Assembly (NCBI GenBank): GCA_025716855.1 | Contig: JAIXMQ010000045.1 | Coordinates: 124,001 to 188,000 of the forward strand | Reading direction: 5' to 3' | DNA: 64,000 nt | From: Pilaira anomala | Lineage: Eukaryota; Mucoromycota; Mucoromycetes; Mucorales; Mucoraceae | In this document: positions 23,728-36,114 of the stretch, piece by piece | Layout: each line of letters begins with the position of its first letter | Numbering within the stretch: the first letter of the stretch is position 1 | Made by a program: the position numbers and the translations under genes | Notes under the pieces: model-generated | The model's database searches: none | What the model was told of the DNA's origin: nothing | The model's input: only the letters and a program-made list of their open reading frames with translations

Positions 23728-26589
23728 ATGTATACAATGTCAGATATTAAACCTGCTCATCGTATTGATTCCACCGTACTGGCAGACGGTACAACTATTC
23801 ATATCAACGGTAAATAAAAGAATGACATTGAGTATTTTATATTATTTCATAAACTAACAAAGGAATAAAACGAATAGACCATGTTTATTTAGCACCAGAG
23901 CATCTTGGTGAACCTTATTATATTGGAAGAGTCATGGAATTCTGCACCTCATTCAAAAGGAAAGGACTTCAAGCACGCATTGCTTGGTTTAACAGACCTA
24001 AGGATGTTATTAATCGAAAATCGGCTGATCCTTGCCTTTTAATAGCTACGATGCATTCCGATATTAATCCTGTTTCCTCCATTCGTGGCAAATGTACTGT
24101 CACCCATAAATACTATGTACAACAAATTGAAGAATATCGTAAACAACAAGATAACTTTTATTATAATCAATTATATGATCGATACATCCAACGTGTGTAC
24201 GATGTTGTTCCATGTGAAACTGTACAAAATGTACCCATGGAAATCCTCGAAGCTTTAAAGCAAAGATTTCAATTTATTATCGTAGAGCAAGGCAAAGCGG
24301 CTGATTTGACTGTTGCAAGAAGAACATGTTGCGTATGTCAACAATGGTGTCAAAGGTATACATATATATATATATATATATATAAATGTAGATGTGAGAA
24401 ATAGTATTTTGATTTTCTAAATTGATTTTCTTTACAGTGCTGTATCAGTAAAATGTGCAGGATGTCAAAAGAGTTATCATATGTCATGCTTAAACCCACC
24501 ATTAGCTCGTAAACCTTCTAAAGGATTTGCTTGGCAATGTGCTTATTGTACTCGTCAAGAAGTACTTGCAGAATCCTCTTCATCTAATCCACAAAGCCCA
24601 GCCTCTTGCTCTTTAGAATCATCCAGTACGATTAAACATCCTTCACCTGATCTTGATCATCCCCCCACAAAAGCAGAGCTAAAACGACAAACTCGAGCTA
24701 CTCGCTCTCAAGTATCGATTAAACCTACAAGCACACAACCGCAACCGGAACAAGCGAAATCCGAGCCCAAATTAAAGGTACACAATAAAAAGGTACCTAA
24801 AAGTAAGTACAGACATGTACAATGGCTTCTAATTTTTCAATTCCCACTTTTTTTACTAATAATAATATTTTTTTTTTTATAAAAAAAAAAAACGTATAGA
24901 TCAACAAATAACCATGACACATATGTGGCCGTTTCGTTATTTCGGTGTCAATACAAATATTAGTGATATCCTTGGTAAAAAAAAAAAAAAAAAATACATG
25001 TATGAAAAAACGTCACAACTAAATTTTTTTGTAAAAAAATATATATAGATGTGGATGATCGTATTTATCCAAGAGCAAAGAGTAGAATTGGAGCTAGATA
25101 TCAAGCAACGGTACCTGATTGGAGTGAGGATCAAAACTGTAGCTTATCACCTATTGCTAGTGATTCTTCAGCCAAAATAAGTAAAAAGAAGAATAAGGAA
25201 AGGATGAAATTAAATCCGCATAAAAGATCAGGTAAAAAAAAAAAAAAAAAAAAAAAAAGATTATTAAATTGATTTGGTTATATAATGCAAATTTATTAAT
25301 CTCGTTGATTAGCTGATCCAAGTCCATCAGCAGAACCTATGGAAGGCATTATAGAAGAGGAACCATCTGAAATTCCAATGATCCCAGTAAGAGGTGGAGA
25401 AGATACAGTGACATGCATATATCGACCTGGTATTCTTGATAACGAGCAAAGTAAGGATATATATATATATACATAAAAAACTTTATAAGTCAAATTTGAT
25501 TAACATGTATATACATAGTTGATGATTATATGGATAGCGTTAAAGAATTAGCAAATATACCAGTAGCATCCCATTCATCTGATTTAATGGATCGAGCACT
25601 TTACGAGCTTGAATTAAGTGATTATCATACGGATCAAGCGTTTCAAAATATGGAACAATTAAGTGGAGATGATTTTAAGCATTTGGTTCATTGGAGCCAA
25701 AAAGAAATTGATGCATTTGAACAAAGTATACGTGAACATGGACACGATTTAAACTATGCAAAGAGTCATGTTCAAACTAAATCCATGGCTGATATTGTTC
25801 GTTTCTTTTATCAATGGAAAAAAACAGATCGTTATGAACTTGTCTATTCTGATTGGACAAAAATTTACCGGCCAATGTAAGTTTCTTTTTTTTTTTATAT
25901 ATATTGTAATTTTAAACCCTTTTTTTTTTTTTTCATTAGGAAAAAGTTTAAAAAGTTTCCTCGTAGTCAAGTAGTAGAAGAAACGGAAAACGAAAATGAA
26001 CATATTAACGATACAGATGAAGACTCTGATCCGACCATTGTACCTAAATCAACATATAAAAAAGCATATCAATGCATGAATTGTTTAACCGAGGAATCAA
26101 AAATCTGGAGAAGATCACCCTCTGATTTTGATAGAAAACGAAAAGTATTTAATGAAGTGTTATGTGACGATTGTGGAATTTATTGGTTGAAGTATGCAAA
26201 GACGAAACCAATTGTAGTAGATAAGAAGCATCCTAATAATAATAATGGTAACACAACACTTGCTGTTACCAACTTCACGACCACTGCCGCACATACATTG
26301 GATCACGATAAAAAACGTAAAAGATCAACAGAGATTATAAAATCGAATTCAAAAAAATCAAGGGATCATGTAAAGTATATATATATATATATATCTAAGG
26401 ATTTTTTTATTTATTTATTGTTCTATCTTTTTTTTTTTTTTTTTTTTTTTAGTTACGAGTACCTTCTCCATTACATTTCGAACCTACACCGTGTAAAGTA
26501 TGCTTCAGTTCAAGTCCTTCTGATAGATTATATGTTTGTCATGGTTGCGGAATGTCTGTGCACAATGGTAAAAAGATGATATAAACATA

Positions 26590-26640
<51 letters not shown>

Positions 26641-27236
26641 CATTTTCTCATTATAAATATATATTTTTTAGATTGTTATGGAATTGAGAAAAATACAGAA
26701 CATGCAGGTTGGCTTTGTGACCCATGCGATAACAAAATTCATCCAGTTTCCTCTTACGTATACGAATGTGTGCTATGTTTTAAATCAGCAAAAGAGACAC
26801 AACAACCTTTAAAACGAACCGCCGGGTATCATTGGGCTCATGTGCAATGTGCAACGTTTATTCCCGAAATCAAATTTGCACAACCTAATTTACTTTCGCC
26901 TGTAGAATATATTGGATGTGTTGACATGGCACGATTAAATGCAAATTGTCAGTTGTGTGAAGAAAAAAGAGGAGCGTGTGTTCCTTGTACCGAATGTAGA
27001 AAGGCAGTGCATGTACAGTGTGCTATCGAACATAATTTCAAACTGGCTTTTGAAATGCAACCTAATACCCATAATAGCAACAAATCGACTAAATATCCTA
27101 TTATACCTGCTGGTTTATTCGGTCCATCCTCTCCCTCTGGACTCATGATTCCTCAAGTATGGTGCTCGTCACATAATGTAAACAATCGAAAATTAATTGA
27201 ATTAAGTACTAGAACTGCTAACGATACCCAACAGGT

Positions 27237-27271
<35 letters not shown>

Positions 27272-27724
27272 GTTGTCTTTCTTGAATTAACCTCTCACTT
27301 TTTTTTTTTTGTTTGTGTAGTCGTCTCTTATGACCTATGTTAAAAATTATAAATGTATAGCAAAAGGCACTACACCAGCTATGAGACGTTTTAGAGCTTC
27401 ACGAAGGGATCAAAAGAATGATGTTCATCGAAAAATGCTTACACCAAGGGCAGCAGTTTTAGAGGCATTATCTATGGATGATTCAATTCAAACGACACCA
27501 ACGATTACTAAATTAACGTTGACATCTTCAGCGGCTAACAACAGTACTAGCTCCACTATCAGTAGTAGTAGCAACCATACCTCCTCTTCCCGTCGTGGCA
27601 GTGCCAATAATTTAAAGAAAAGGGTATGTTCATCTGTAGGCTGTCCAGTACGACATACACCTATTTGGTGGAATGTGGGTGATAACAAAAAAATCTGCCA
27701 ACGTTGTCATCAAAATAAAAAATG

Positions 27725-27728
<4 letters not shown>
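23728..27728 (+). CDS. SNT2: Snt2-type chromatin regulator (BAH, PHD, ELM2, SANT, extended PHD, GATA-like finger)
   Basis: A dozen or so exons give about 1,050-1,100 residues; exon 1 is 23728-23809, exon 2 is 23878-24355, and the stop is at 27726-27728. Domains in order: BAH-like (DHVYLAPEHLGEPYYIGRV), first PHD finger split by an intron (TCCVCQQWC, then CAGCQKSYHMSCLNPPL and CAYC), ELM2 (RIYPRAKSRIGARYQATVPDW), SANT (HWSQKEIDAFEQSIREHG), a CMNC...CDDC finger, an extended PHD (CKVCFSSSPSDRLYVCHGC, GWLCDPC, HWAHVQCATFIPE, CQLCEEKRGACVPC) and a terminal zinc finger (CPVRHTPIWW...CQRC). This is the architecture of fungal Snt2, which recruits the Ecm5-Rpd3 deacetylase in yeast. A nuclear role on H3 tails is inferred. 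Poly-A and (AT)n runs sit in its introns. Confidence 0.87.
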
Positions 27729-27759
<31 letters not shown>

Positions 27760-27861
27760 AAAAAGAAAAAAAATAATAATATGATTCAATTGTAAATATG
27801 TAGTTGTTTAAAACTTGTTTAAAACATGAAAAAAATAAAATCAAAATCAAAATATTTCTTT

Positions 27862-28983
27862 TTAATAAATTGCTTTTCCTGGATAGACAAGAGTATATCC
27901 TGGTAAATAACTTGGAGTGATATTATTATCTTCTTCTTCATTTTCACTTTGATTCTCATCCTCTAGCGTACTTTTAGCTAAAAATACGGGAAAGATACCA
28001 AGTTTGATTTTATTTCCTTCCAATTGACGATACATGGGCTTGACTTGATTTTTATATACATTATCTTCAGGTTTCAAATCAATAATTTCTACTAAATCTT
28101 CTTGTCCCCGAATAGGTAAACTGAGATCGATTGCCATATCTACTAATTTTTCGATTCTGGATCGAATCTCATTCTCGTTGTTATAAATTATAGATAATTG
28201 AGATACAATGGTATCGATTACCCTATTCCTTGTAAGATCGTTCACAGCCTTTGCTTTTCCATCATGATCATAACGGTGAATCAGATCATGAGTTGCTTTT
28301 GCAATCTTTAAACGAAAATCACTTATCCAAGCTTCATGTTGAGTAGAGATCAATAAATTTTGAATGGTTTCAAATGCGTTATTCACTTGTAAATCTAAAT
28401 GAATAGCAGCTCTATAAATATGATGGACGATTTCCTTTGTGATCAACTTTTCGACCAAGACAGAGACGAGAGCATAATCGACTCTGGTATCTTGTTGAAA
28501 GAGAAAAAGGATTTGATCTTTGTGTTCTTGATTATTGTTGATAAAGAAGTGAATGAGTTGATCTCTTGGTAAATCTTTCTTGAAAAAAGATTTGGAGTTT
28601 GGAGAGAAATTGGATAATTTTCCCGAGAATTTTCCTAGTTTAGCAATGATGGTTGAGAAATCGTCGTCAGTGACTTTGATGTTCCTGGTTCGATCATAAT
28701 GTTGTTCCTGAAGTTTTTTGGCCCAATCATCCGCTTGTTTTCTTTTCTCGTCAGCTATCCTTTTTTCTACTTCGAGCGCTTTGTTTTTCTCTTGGAGTAG
28801 GTTGAGTCGAGCCATGGTTTCGATTAATTTGTCTTGAGTCTCTTTGAGTTTCAATCGATCCAGTTTGGAGGCTTCGTCCCAGCTTGCTTCCATTTCCAGT
28901 TTCTTTTTTGCCATTTTTTGTCGTTTGTCTGGATCGGTTGAAGGTAGTGGTTCACCTGGATAGATTTGTTTCGTTTGACTCAT
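27862..28983 (-). CDS. Coiled-coil protein of unknown function
   Basis: A single exon encodes 373 residues from MSQTKQIYPGEPLPST (ATG at 28983-28981). Residues about 20-100 are a charged heptad-like coiled coil (KLDRLKLKETQDKLIETMAR, KNKALEVEKRIADEKRKQAD). The remainder is a mixed helical region without transmembrane segments. The acidic end includes ENQSENEEEDNN and finishes YPGKAIY. The frame could extend upstream to 29106, but that part is Phe-rich homopolymer translation, so the MSQ start is preferred. A GA-rich tract lies upstream. No family recognised. Confidence 0.68.
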   Translation of the reverse strand: MSQTKQIYPGEPLPSTDPDKRQKMAKKKLEMEASWDEASKLDRLKLKETQDKLIETMARLNLLQEKNKALEVEKRIADEKRKQADDWAKKLQEQHYDRTRNIKVTDDDFSTIIAKLGKFSGKLSNFSPNSKSFFKKDLPRDQLIHFFINNNQEHKDQILFLFQQDTRVDYALVSVLVEKLITKEIVHHIYRAAIHLDLQVNNAFETIQNLLISTQHEAWISDFRLKIAKATHDLIHRYDHDGKAKAVNDLTRNRVIDTIVSQLSIIYNNENEIRSRIEKLVDMAIDLSLPIRGQEDLVEIIDLKPEDNVYKNQVKPMYRQLEGNKIKLGIFPVFLAKSTLEDENQSENEEEDNNITPSYLPGYTLVYPGKAIY

Positions 28984-29237
28984 TTTTTTTTTCGTTTTAT
29001 TTAGTGATATAGAAGAAGCAGGGGGAAAAAGTAAAAGAAAAAAAAAAAAAAAAAAAAAAAAGAGAGAGAAAAATATAAATAAAAACTTTTTTTTTTTTGT
29101 GTGCATTCATTTATACACTTCTAAGCCCAAAGGTAGTACATGTAATACAATTTTATTTTTGGGGGGAAAAGGTTTAAAAAAAAAAAAAAAAACTTGTATC
29201 CTTTTTCTAATCCCTTTTTCTTTTTCTTTTCTTTTGT

Positions 29238-30708
29238 TTAAACTCTTTCCAAAATGACAGCAACACCCTATACAAAACAAAAAAAAAATGAATAAAATAA
29301 TATAAACAGAAAATAAAACTCAATGCAACTTACTTGTCCACCACCAATACAAGCAGAACCAACTGCATACTTTTCATTTGTACGCTTAAGAGCATGTGAC
29401 AAATGAGTCAAGATACGAGCACCGGAAGCACCAAGAGGATGACCGACAGCGATAGCGCCACCATTGACATTGGTAATTTCTCTTTCTAAGCCAAGTTCCT
29501 TTTCACAAGCCAAGTATTGAGCAGCAAAAGCTTCATTGATTTCAATTAAACCCATTTGACTTAATTCTAACTTAGCACGCTTTAAGGCACCGTTGATAGA
29601 AGGAACAGGACCGAGACCCATCAAGGTAGGTTCAACAGCGGAAGCTTGCCAGCTGACGATACGAGCAAGAGGTGTTAAACCGTACTTGTTGACAGCGTCT
29701 TCACTTGCGATAATGAGAGTAGCGGCACCGTCGTTAATTCCGGAAGCGTTGGCAGCAGAGACAACACCATCCTTTTTGAAAACGGGTTTTAATTTTGTTA
29801 AATTTTCAATTTGTAAACCTGCACGTGGGTGTTCGTCTTCGGATACGAGTTCAGGGCCTTTACGACCTTTGATTTCTACAGGAGCGATTTCGTCTTTGTA
29901 AATACCAGCCTTTGCAGCTAAATAAACGGAAAGAGATTGATTTTAAAAATAAATTTCTTATAAAAACGTGCCATTTAAAAAAAAAAAAAAAAAAAAAAAA
30001 AGTTACCTTTTTCATATCTGTTTTGGGATAAAAGAGCATATTCATCACACTCTTGTTTAGAAATATTATACTTTTCAGCTAAATTTTCAGCAGTGATACC
30101 CATCGGCGTAGGTTTAGGATATTGATCAGTCAAGGCGGACCATAAAGTATCTTGAAGTTTAGGATCTTGACCTAATTTAAGACCCCAACGCGAGGCACCG
30201 GATAAAGTAAAAGGAGCTAAAGACATACTTTCGGTACCACCAGCCAAGACGATTTCACTCTCACCCAAGATGATTTCTTGTGCGGCATTAACGACACTTT
30301 GAAGACCAGAACCACAAAGACGGTTCACGGTTAATGCAGGTACGGTCACGGGTAAACCAGCACGATGACCGACGTGACGTGAAACATAAGCACCTGCAAT
30401 ATCGGTTTGAAGGACATTACCGTAGATGACTGAATCGATGGGTAAGTCTTTGGGAAGTTCTGCAAGTGCAGCTTTTGAGGCTAAACCACCCAATTCAGAA
30501 GCTATTTATTTTATTTATTTATTTTTTTAGCTTGTTTCTCGAGACTCTAGTTATTATTCACTTACCAGTGAGGTCTTTGAACTTGCCACCAAAGGCACCA
30601 AAGGGAGTTCTGTTTTTAAGGTTGTTAGAATTTTTTTTCTCGTAACCTATCGTGTTTATTTTTTTTTTACCTCTTGGCTGAAACAATAAATACTTGACGT
30701 AAGGCCAT
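29238..30708 (-). CDS. Thiolase (3-ketoacyl-CoA/acetyl-CoA acetyltransferase), ACAA2-like
   Basis: About five exons give roughly 400 residues, from MALRQVFIVSAKR (ATG 30708) through TPFGAFGGKFKDLT to a last exon GVAVILERV (stop 29238-29240). The acylated Cys is in NRLCGSGLQSV. The active-site blocks NEAFAAQYLA and GGAIAVGHPLGASG, and the C-terminal CIGGGQ with the second catalytic Cys, are all intact. The sequence tracks the short, non-peroxisomal ACAA2-like group; there is no C-terminal SKL-type signal. It would cleave 3-ketoacyl-CoA or condense acetyl-CoA. Whether it acts in mitochondria or cytosol is not decided by the sequence; the N-terminus has no clear presequence. Confidence 0.9.
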
Positions 30709-30981
30709 CTTTTTTTTTTATAAATAAACTACTGTAAAAGAAAAAGAAAGAAAAAGAGATAAAGGTTGAAAAAAGTAAAAAGGTGTGTGTATTTTGAAAA
30801 GAAGTGCGGATATTTAACTTCCCCTTAAATCCTCTATAGACTGTGTGAATTTTTCATGTGAAATCCTGTCATCAAAAGGTTTTATTCGTGTAAAAACCCC
30901 CCCCTCCTCCCCCCATATTTTGTAAATAAAAAAAAAAGGGCGAGAAAATCATTATTTATTACATAAATGGTACATTAGTTT

Positions 30982-31719
30982 TTATTTTATTGAAGAAGAA
31001 GAAATTGGAGTTAAATCATTAAAAAGTCTTGCTTTTACTTTTGCTTTATATTTCTCCGCAGCCGACATATATGGAGTGTTTGAAGATATTAAACCAGCAA
31101 TTGGAATCAATTCATCGTCACCGTATTCACTATCATCACTTAGTAAAGAAATTGATTTAAGAAACTGAAGACCAATAGGTTGGTTATCGTCATCATCATC
31201 TTCTTCTTCTTCTTCTTCAGAACTTGAGATAGAAGGAGCAGGTGGTTGTCTATTTGAAGAAGATCTTCTACTGATTGTTCTCCAATAAGTTCTTGTGAGG
31301 TTGGGAGAAAGTGGAGGAGGAAGAGAAGAAAGAGGAGATGATAAGCTAGTACAGTAAGAAGATGAGTGGGTATAAAATGGTTGAGTATTATCTAAAGTGG
31401 TAGCTGATGCATTATTAAGAAGAGGAGGAGGAGGAGGAAGACAAGAAGAAAGAAGAGGAGGAGCAGTACCAGGTCTATTATTTAGTAAATAATAATGATG
31501 ATGATGGTGATGAATTTGGCTGTTGGTAGAAGAAGGATTTTGATTGATAAGAAGTGGTGGAAGTGGATGAGTTAATACAGGTGTAGAATGAGATTCATAA
31601 GGTTTAATATGTGGCATATAAGGATCTTCATTAGCAGTTGTAATAATAGGTTTCTTATTACAACGTATCATCAATTTGGATAAAGTATTTGACTTTTTTC
31701 TAGTTAATAATTCTACCAT
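30982..31719 (-). CDS. Low-complexity Ser/Pro-rich protein
   Basis: An intronless 245-residue frame starting MVELLTRKKSNTLSKLM (ATG 31719). It has runs of His (IHHHHHHYY), Pro (CLPPPPPLL), Glu and Asp (EEEEEEDDDDD), an arginine-rich RRSSSNR patch and a conserved-looking C-terminus, EKYKAKVKARLFNDLTP. It resembles a disordered regulatory or adaptor protein. The RRSSS element could be a basophilic kinase site, which is inference. A T/C-rich stretch precedes the start. Codon structure stays open through low-complexity runs, which supports a real gene. Confidence 0.6.
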   Translation of the reverse strand: MVELLTRKKSNTLSKLMIRCNKKPIITTANEDPYMPHIKPYESHSTPVLTHPLPPLLINQNPSSTNSQIHHHHHHYYLLNNRPGTAPPLLSSCLPPPPPLLNNASATTLDNTQPFYTHSSSYCTSLSSPLSSLPPPLSPNLTRTYWRTISRRSSSNRQPPAPSISSSEEEEEEDDDDDNQPIGLQFLKSISLLSDDSEYGDDELIPIAGLISSNTPYMSAAEKYKAKVKARLFNDLTPISSSSIK

Positions 31720-32806
31720 TTTTTTTTTTAAAAAAATAATGAAAAAAAAAAAGTTTGTTTTTCTTATTTGTTTTTTTTTCTCTTCTTATTCCTCTCTCTT
31801 TATATATACTTTACCACGGTTCCCATTTTTTTTTCTTCTTTTTTTTCCAACAGTTCTTTTTTAGTAGTAGCACCCTTATTGGCTTGGCAGATAAAGAGCC
31901 CCCCCGTATCAGAACGGCGCCGACTAGAAAAAAAAACATTACACAGAGAAAAAAAAAGATAGATATAATACACGATCATCACGATCGTGTGAGTGCATTG
32001 ATGCTTATAAAACAAAAACAGAAAAAACAATGATTTATAACGCGTAATACTATATCAGTGACTAATAACTGATTTAAATAATTAATGGCTGTTGAGTATG
32101 TATAACGGACGGATAGATGATTGATTTCATGTATGGATACGTAACTCTTTTTTTTTTTTGTGTAAACAGATCAGCATACCTGTTGTTTGGCTCAGCCCAC
32201 GTGTGAGTTATTACTGAGCTTTTTAGGTTACTTTTGTCGGCTCGGCTACAAGTTAGTCCTTTTTTATTTTAAAAGTGTGTCGCGTAGTTTAATATATCTC
32301 AACTTATGTTGTGAAAAGTAAATGCATGAATTCTGGGGGAGTACATTATTAAAAGACATTGGTTTTTTAAGTACGTTTTTTTCTATTTTTTTTTAAAAAA
32401 AAACAAGCAAGCTTTTATAAATAATTCAGTCTTTGAGTAAAAAGTTTTTTTTTTTTGTAACTGAATAAAGTATACTTACTAAATTTAATTGTATGTAAAG
32501 AATATACACTTTGTCCTCGAGAAATTGTTATCTTTTTTTTTTAAAAAAAAATTTACCCGTCAACCGACAGCTAGAGATATGTAATCCAAGCGTACAATGT
32601 GTATCTGGTAATTATAACTTTTGACCTTTTACATACGTACAATTGTAAAAAGAAGTGTGGTATATCAACGTGTAGAGAGTGAATAATTAGGTTAAATGAC
32701 ACGAGTTTTTTACGAAATAAAAACCAATTTAAAATTTCTTTTTGCTCCTGTTTTTTTTTTTTTTTGCTCTCTTTTTTTTCTTTTGTTATTATTATTATTA
32801 TTAAAT
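31720..32806. other. Intergenic, AT-rich
   Basis: About 1.1 kb with no credible gene on either strand. It includes several short palindromes, such as CACGATC/GATCGTG at about 31972-31989, and T(n)A(n) runs. It separates two divergently transcribed genes, so both promoters must lie here. Confidence 0.5.
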
Positions 32807-35800
32807 ATGGACTCTATTCCTTTTGAGATTGCACATTGTTCTTCAAGTGATCCAGATTACGATGAACCAGAACAGTTGGTTGAGGATCCTCTTCAAACTG
32901 TCAGTTATCGAGGCTGGCAAACTGAACGGTAAATAAACTAAAAAAACAAGAATTTAACTTGCTTTTTTTCTTATAAAAAATAAATAAAATAGGTTTCCAG
33001 AATATCCCCAGGATATAATTTTAAGATTAAAATCAGGTCTTTGTCGTATATCTAAAGTTAAAATTCTGTCACATCATTATAAGATTGCATCGCAAATAGA
33101 ATTGTTTATTGGTATTACAAAGGAACAAGCACAAGATTCGATGTACATACAATTTACTCGATTAGGGTAAATTGAAGATGACAGATAGAAAATATATAAA
33201 TAACAATATTAACTTTTTTCTTTTTCTTTTTTACATTTAGTTTTGTAAGTTTGGAAAATAACAATAGTTATCAGAATCGGGAACTTAAGTCAATCAATAT
33301 ACAAGCGGATTGTGAATATATTCGATTTGTGATTAAAGGTTGTCATGAAAACAAATTAAATGTTCAGAAACAGGTAACAAAAAAAAAAAAAAAAAGAGAA
33401 AAAATTAATATGCTTTATTTATTAAAAAAAAAAAAAAATCATGGTATATTATTAGGTTGGTATATTAGCTTTGAATATTGTGGGGCATCCAATTTCTATA
33501 AATGAAGATAGATTTGTAACTGATGATGAAATAAATGAAATTCGACTTGTATCTGATGATGAAGAAGTAATAAGTGTTTTATTTATATATATTTTGTTTA
33601 TATTACTAAAAAAAAAAAAACTTGTAAAATACTAGATTCGTCATCATCAACAGCAGCAACAACAACAAGTGCATAATACAAATTCCGATTTCAATTTAGA
33701 GCAATGGATTCAAGTGATTCAAAATGCAGAAGAAGAATCAGCTCAGGGTAAATATATTAATTTTAAAATCATCAACTTTTAAAACCTTACATGAAAAATT
33801 AGATGAGGATTTTAAGGAGGCAAAGATTTACAAGGAGTTAGGAGATAGATTAACGGGAATTTGGCGATTCCTTATCCGTTTAGAAAGTGAAAAACAAGAA
33901 GCAGTTAGCAAAAAAAATTACGATGAAGCAGAAAAAATTAAAGTAATACAACGTATTCAACATGTGTTTATCAACAATAATAACTCATATATTTATAGTC
34001 TGATATGATTCAGGTTAGAGAAGGTGCTGAATTACTTTTAAAACAATCTGGTATTCAAATTACAAGAGATGGGGATATATTACCTTATGATACACATCTT
34101 AGTGAAGATGAAGAAGAAGAAGAAGAAGAAGATGTATCTGAGGTAAAAAAACAAAAATATAAATTAGAGTGATATATGGAATGTTGATTTTTTTTTTTAT
34201 ATATAGAGTGTGATTCCTGATATTGAATCTATTCAAGTCATATCAAATGAATCAAAATTAAATCAACCTGTTGCACTTCCTGATCAATTATTAGATGAAG
34301 CTATTGCTAATTGGACAAGTTTTGATGCATTATCTATGAATACAAAGAAAGAACAACAGCAAGAAGAAGAAGAAGGCAGTCCAAGCTTATTATCAGCAAG
34401 AATTCCTATTCTACCTCCAGTGACTGAAAAGAAATTGGAACCTATTGTAGAAAAAGAAATTGTGGATCCTGAAACGATTCCAGAACCTTTGAATGAAGAT
34501 GATATTGAATCTTGTGAATTACCTATTGAAAAGTTTGGTATGGATTTAGTTGCTTGTATTATGAGTGTAAAAGTCAAGTGTAGACAAAGTGGTTTAAATC
34601 AATTGTCTGCTTTGATTATGGAAAAAACCGGTGATGATATGGATTTTGTTGAGGCTTCTCTTTTAATGATTAGTGAAGCTGTTACTGATTCAAGAGAATC
34701 TATCTTTAATCAAGCTATTCAATTATGGAAAGAGTTACATGGTAAAAGTTATATACCTTTTTTTTTTTTCTTTAAAATATATGTATATACTAAATTCTAT
34801 ATTATACACTTTTTGTAGAAAATCATTTAGAAAATTGTAATAGTAAAATGCTTGGTTGGATTCATAAATTCTTTACGCGTGTTTTGATGAGAACAAGTGA
34901 TAACAATCCTGGCATCAAATCCACAGCTACCAAGAGTGTATTGGAATTAATTGAACTCTACCCTACGGTGATTCCACTCTGCTTAAAAGAACGTATGATT
35001 CGAAACATGAAGGACGCAAAAGCACGTATTGATTTAGTCTTGATTGTGACGAAAAAGGTACTGGTTCCAGAATGGAAAGCAGGCGATGCAGATTTCCATC
35101 GTAAAGATATCATGAACTTTATTGTTTCTTATCTCAAGAATCATCCACATGCAGATGTACGTAAAGCTACTTGGGATTTATTGGTGGTGGTAGCTCAGGC
35201 TCAAGCCTCAACCGATGATTTCAAGTCGATTTGTACCTTTTTAGAAAATGATACAGTCAAATTACTCTCTCAAGAGTTGAAAAAGTCTGAGAAAAAGAAG
35301 GCAATCAAGGCTTCTACATCCACTACGGTCAATGAGTTGAGAGCTTTGGCTGTGAAATCAAATACGACATCAAAGCCTCAAGCAAGAAACGGTAATAAGC
35401 CAACGAGTGCGACGAAAAAGGTAAATATTTAGTCTGCTTTTTGATGAAACGGTATTCTCTTGGTGTGACTAAAAAAGTTTAATAATAGAAGGCTGCAAAG
35501 GCTCCTCCAAAGATTGTAGAAGAGGAAGAAGAGGAAGAGGAAAAGACGTACGTAATAGAATATATTTATATATGTATTATGATTTCTAATCTCTGTTCAT
35601 ATAGAAACGTGTGTATCTTTTGTGACGAAGAAGATGATGCATTTAATGAAGATACACTTATTTCTCATTATTATAATGTTTGTCCTGTACTCACCAACTG
35701 CCCCATGTGTCAAATTGTAAGTGAATATAGGTATATATAAAGAGAGAGAGAAAACTAATCACCGTATATTAGATCTTGGAAGTATCTACATTAAAAGATC

Positions 35801-36114
35801 ATTTAAAGACAGATTGTGAACGTAAGCACTTGGTTAAACAATGTACTCGTTGTAGAGATTATGTACCTGTTGAGCAATGGTTACAACATACCCTAAAAAA
35901 GACATGCACAGGTATATATAAAAAAGACTAGTTTGTGTGTGTATGCTTAAAAATAAACTAACATGCATTTTTTTTTTTTTTTTTTTACACAGCCACAGCC
36001 TCGAATCAATCCCGTTGTCCTTTTTGTCTGAAAGATATGAGTAAATTAACCGAAGCCGATTGGAAATCTCATCTTGTTACTAAATGTATTAAGAACCCAC
36101 GCATGCCAAAATAA
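32807..36114 (+). CDS. CEP104: CEP104-like TOG-domain protein
   Basis: About thirteen exons give roughly 830 residues. The N-terminal jelly-roll region (MDSIPFEIAHCSSSDPDYDE, then RFPEYPQDIILRL and LSHHYKIASQIELFIG) matches CEP104. Coiled-coil blocks follow (DEDFKEAKIYKELGDRL, VSKKNYDEAEKIK). A TOG domain occupies the exons from 34210 and 34848: FGMDLVACIMSVKVKCRQSG, LGWIHKFFTRVLMRTSDNN, HPHADVRKATWDLLVVVAQA. The C-terminus has clustered zinc fingers (NVCIFCDEEDDAF, CPMCQI, CTRCRDYVPVEQW, CPFCLKDM) and ends NPRMPK. In animals and ciliates CEP104 sits at ciliary tips and microtubule plus ends. Here it is presumably a microtubule-binding protein. Confidence 0.85.
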
